Source of the DNA: Cladochytrium replicatum
Taxonomy: Eukaryota > Chytridiomycota > Chytridiomycetes > Cladochytriales > Cladochytriaceae
NCBI GenBank assembly: GCA_025526935.1
Contig: JAHLKD010000138.1
Location: 28,918 to 92,917 of the forward strand
DNA: 64,000 nt
Direction of reading: 5' to 3'
Both the position numbers and the translations under genes were made by a program. This document shows, piece after piece, positions 61,772 through 64,000 of this stretch. The notes beneath the pieces are model-generated. The model saw nothing but the letters and a program-made list of their open reading frames with translations. It had not been told where the DNA came from and did not search any database. Within the stretch, counting starts at the first letter, position 1; every line of letters begins with the position of its first letter.

Positions 61772-62477
61772 AACGTTTTTACCTGATGGACGGAATTTAT
61801 TATCGGGCAAATGGGTTTTCACATATAAGCTTGACGAACATGGCAATATTACTCGATTCAAAGCACGTTGGGTCGTACGAGGATTTTCACAGATTGAAGG
61901 ATTGGATTTCGATGAAACCTATTCTCCAGTTACGAAAACGTCCACGATCCGTTTTCTGATTGCATTAGCAGCATTAGTCGGCATGATCATATTCCAGTTT
62001 GATATCAAAGGTGCATATCTCAATGCAATACTGGAAGAAGAGAACTACGTCGAACTCCCTCATGGTTTCGGACGAGTAGATTTCCGGAATCGACCCATCG
62101 TCTGCAGACTTATCAAAAGTCTGTACGGTCTACACCAGGCAGCTCGAGAATGGTACAAAACTCTTTGGAAACAATATCTCAGTGTTGGTTTCGTGCGGAA
62201 TATTGCAGACATCTGTCATTTCTGGCGATACAATCCAACAAATAATACCCGCGAACACACTACCGTTCATGTCGATGATATACTACATTTTTCCACAGAT
62301 CCAAACGCATATCATCGGTTTCAGACCGATTTGGAAACTTCGTTCACAGTAGGCAGTACTTCGAAGGCGAAATGGATTCTGAAAATGGAGTTATTGCAGA
62401 CAACGGAAGGATATTTCCTTAGCAATGCATTGTACGTAAAGAAGATTCTCGAAGAAGCGAATTTATGGGGTACCAAC
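61768..62477 (+). pseudogene. Copia copy B, reverse transcriptase 5' part after frameshift
   Basis: The frame recovers the same protein as copy C (F-D-I-K-G-A-Y-L-N, V-H-V-D-D-I-L) and then stops at 62477, where the LTR of copy D is inserted. RNase H is missing from the window. Confidence 0.9.
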
Positions 62478-63077
62478 TGTTAAGTATTTCGATTGATGGA
62501 CTTGGCCAATCCAGTCATTGATAGTACAAAAACACAAACGCCCGATATACAGAAATGTCACTCTTCACTGAGCAACATTTCTAACTATTGAACTAAAGCA
62601 TATAGATGATGATCTATTACGAGTTTGGATACCTCCGGTTATTTCTTCATGGGTTATATTTATTGCGGCCATAGGTATAGTAAACTGTCATTACTTTTCT
62701 ATCATCCACTTGTAGAAGTGAAGCCCGGATCAGATCACAGCAAAGGTTTACATATGATTAACGCGTTCGTGGGAATCATGTGTGAGAACAATCCTGTTGA
62801 GGAGAGCTAGATCTCACGCACAGCTTAGCATGATTATGCTTTGCTACGCCTGTGAGAAGAAGAGTCAAACCTTATTGCTTCGATCCAGATCTTCCGGAAG
62901 GAAAAAGCCAAAACGACAGTACACTTATTTAAGGAGCCTGTGGCGATACACACAAGGAGCATTCTCTTGCGCTAGTACTTGTGACTCGCAATCTTCTTTA
63001 TTCATCTCTTAGAAACATTAACCCGTGAATTAGCAACACACACAACCTGAGGATCCAGACCACAGCTTTGTTCAACA
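62478..63077 (+). repeat. 5' LTR of copia copy D
   Basis: 600 bp, TGTTAAG to TTCAACA. It lies inside the reverse transcriptase of copy B. It shares several diagnostic bases with the LTR of copy C rather than with those of A and B. Confidence 0.9.
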
Positions 63078-63128
63078 CAATAGTTACGAATCGTTGCTTA
63101 ACACATTTCTTCGGACAACAACGACAAG

Positions 63129-64000
63129 ATGGGTTCAGGATCGAATGACGCCACATCTTCGCGGCCGAAGCCATTCACCGGTAAAACGCTGCAGGATTTT
63201 CGATCTGTACATGGAACAAGTGCAGACTTACGCAAACTTACGTGGCGGCGCTGGCACTATGCTTCTCCAAGAACCAACTGGCTCTTCCTGATAATCCGAA
63301 TTACGAGGCGGAAGGAAATCGCCCACAGCGTCCGATAGTCATCGCCGGAGCTGCTGGCGGAGCTGCTAACGAAGCACGAGCACAATGGGAAGCAGAACTA
63401 CGTGAACATTTGGCGATCGTCACACACAACAGTCACTTACGTACGCAATATCGTGCTGAGATGCAAGATTACCGTGCACAACAAGCGGACAATAACGTCG
63501 CAGTTGGAATTCTATGCGAATGTTTCCCAAAACGCGACATGAATCGAGTCAGAGCTTATGCGTCAGCAAAAGGCAAAGTCGATGGACTTCGCCGAATTTT
63601 CAGTGCTGGCGGACAAGCTCCGATCGAATCGTCTATGTGGGAGCAACGGCTGGTAGATCTGAAATGTACGAACGGTCAGTCGGCAGAAAGCGTTCAGCAG
63701 TTTGTGACCGACCTCACTGAGTTATTTCGAACTCAAACTGAACTCTTTACCGGACGAACTCGTAATCAAGGATCTACTAAACCGGTTAGTCGCAAAAATC
63801 ACGATGCAGACAATTGAACTACGGACCCTCGTACCTTTTCTCGGAAAAATGATCACTTCTGCGTATGCCGAATGGGAAACGGCGTTAATACAAGATCCAA
63901 TTGATGCTCGCAAATCCGAATGCTCCGCGACCATTCCACCAAAGCCAAAGCATTACTTCGAAACAGTGTCAAATATCTTGACCGACCTCAACCATTGGTC
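63129..64000 (+). pseudogene. Copia copy D gag, partial, frameshifted, runs off the window
   Basis: Near-identical to the gag of copy B at the DNA level, but with single-base insertions near 63200, 63285, 63726 and 63908 that break the frame. Most lie in short homopolymers. The element continues past position 64000. Confidence 0.85.

Overview
The window is eukaryotic nuclear DNA, almost certainly from a fungus. Genes are dense, lie on both strands and are cut by many short introns of about 50-75 nt with GT..AG ends. The proteins are fungal or general eukaryotic: coatomer beta, eL37, Alg5, mitochondrial Hsp70, a fungal-type phytoene desaturase and GH20 hexosaminidase. A WW-rich 29-residue ankyrin-like repeat family, an Argonaute relic and carotenoid synthesis together suggest a zoosporic (chytrid-like) fungus. 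That lineage call is inference. For most multi-exon genes I chose splice sites by hand and checked that the joined exons form one open frame divisible by three.

Layout. 0-4.5 kb: an ankyrin-like repeat gene, then a poorly coding stretch. 4.5-9.4 kb: coatomer beta (19 exons) diverging from a FUN14-family gene. 10.1-13.9 kb: a GH20 hexosaminidase with an 11-nt exon, then decayed ankyrin-like and TPR pseudogenes. 14.1-16.1 kb: eL37 and Alg5. 16.2-20.7 kb: a truncated Argonaute that lacks PIWI and abuts an ankyrin-like scrap, divergent from phytoene desaturase. 22.3-25.1 kb: a guanylate-kinase-like scrap, a secreted GPI-anchored-type protein and its dead tandem copy. 25.4-29.6 kb: a predicted fused glycosyltransferase (GT8 plus GT64). 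30.1-35.7 kb: a 1751-residue adenylation-carrier-membrane enzyme of the poly-lysine-synthetase type. 37.5-40.3 kb: a nested hAT transposon and an Hsp20 relic. 40.6-43.6 kb: porphobilinogen deaminase, a small acidic protein and an alpha/beta hydrolase. 46.4-48.9 kb: mitochondrial Hsp70.

From 49.9 kb to the end the window is transposon. An old, AT-rich Ty1/copia relic has been hit by single LTRs and by a series of younger copia copies inserted one inside another, with the last running off the right edge. No gene clearly belongs to this block.

The strongest candidates for something undescribed are the GT8-GT64 fusion at 25392-29556 and the poly-lysine-synthetase-like enzyme at 30094-35686, which sit side by side on the same strand. 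Several genes serve the secretory pathway (coatomer beta, Alg5, hexosaminidase, the glycosyltransferase, the GPI-anchored-type protein), but nothing shows that they are co-regulated.
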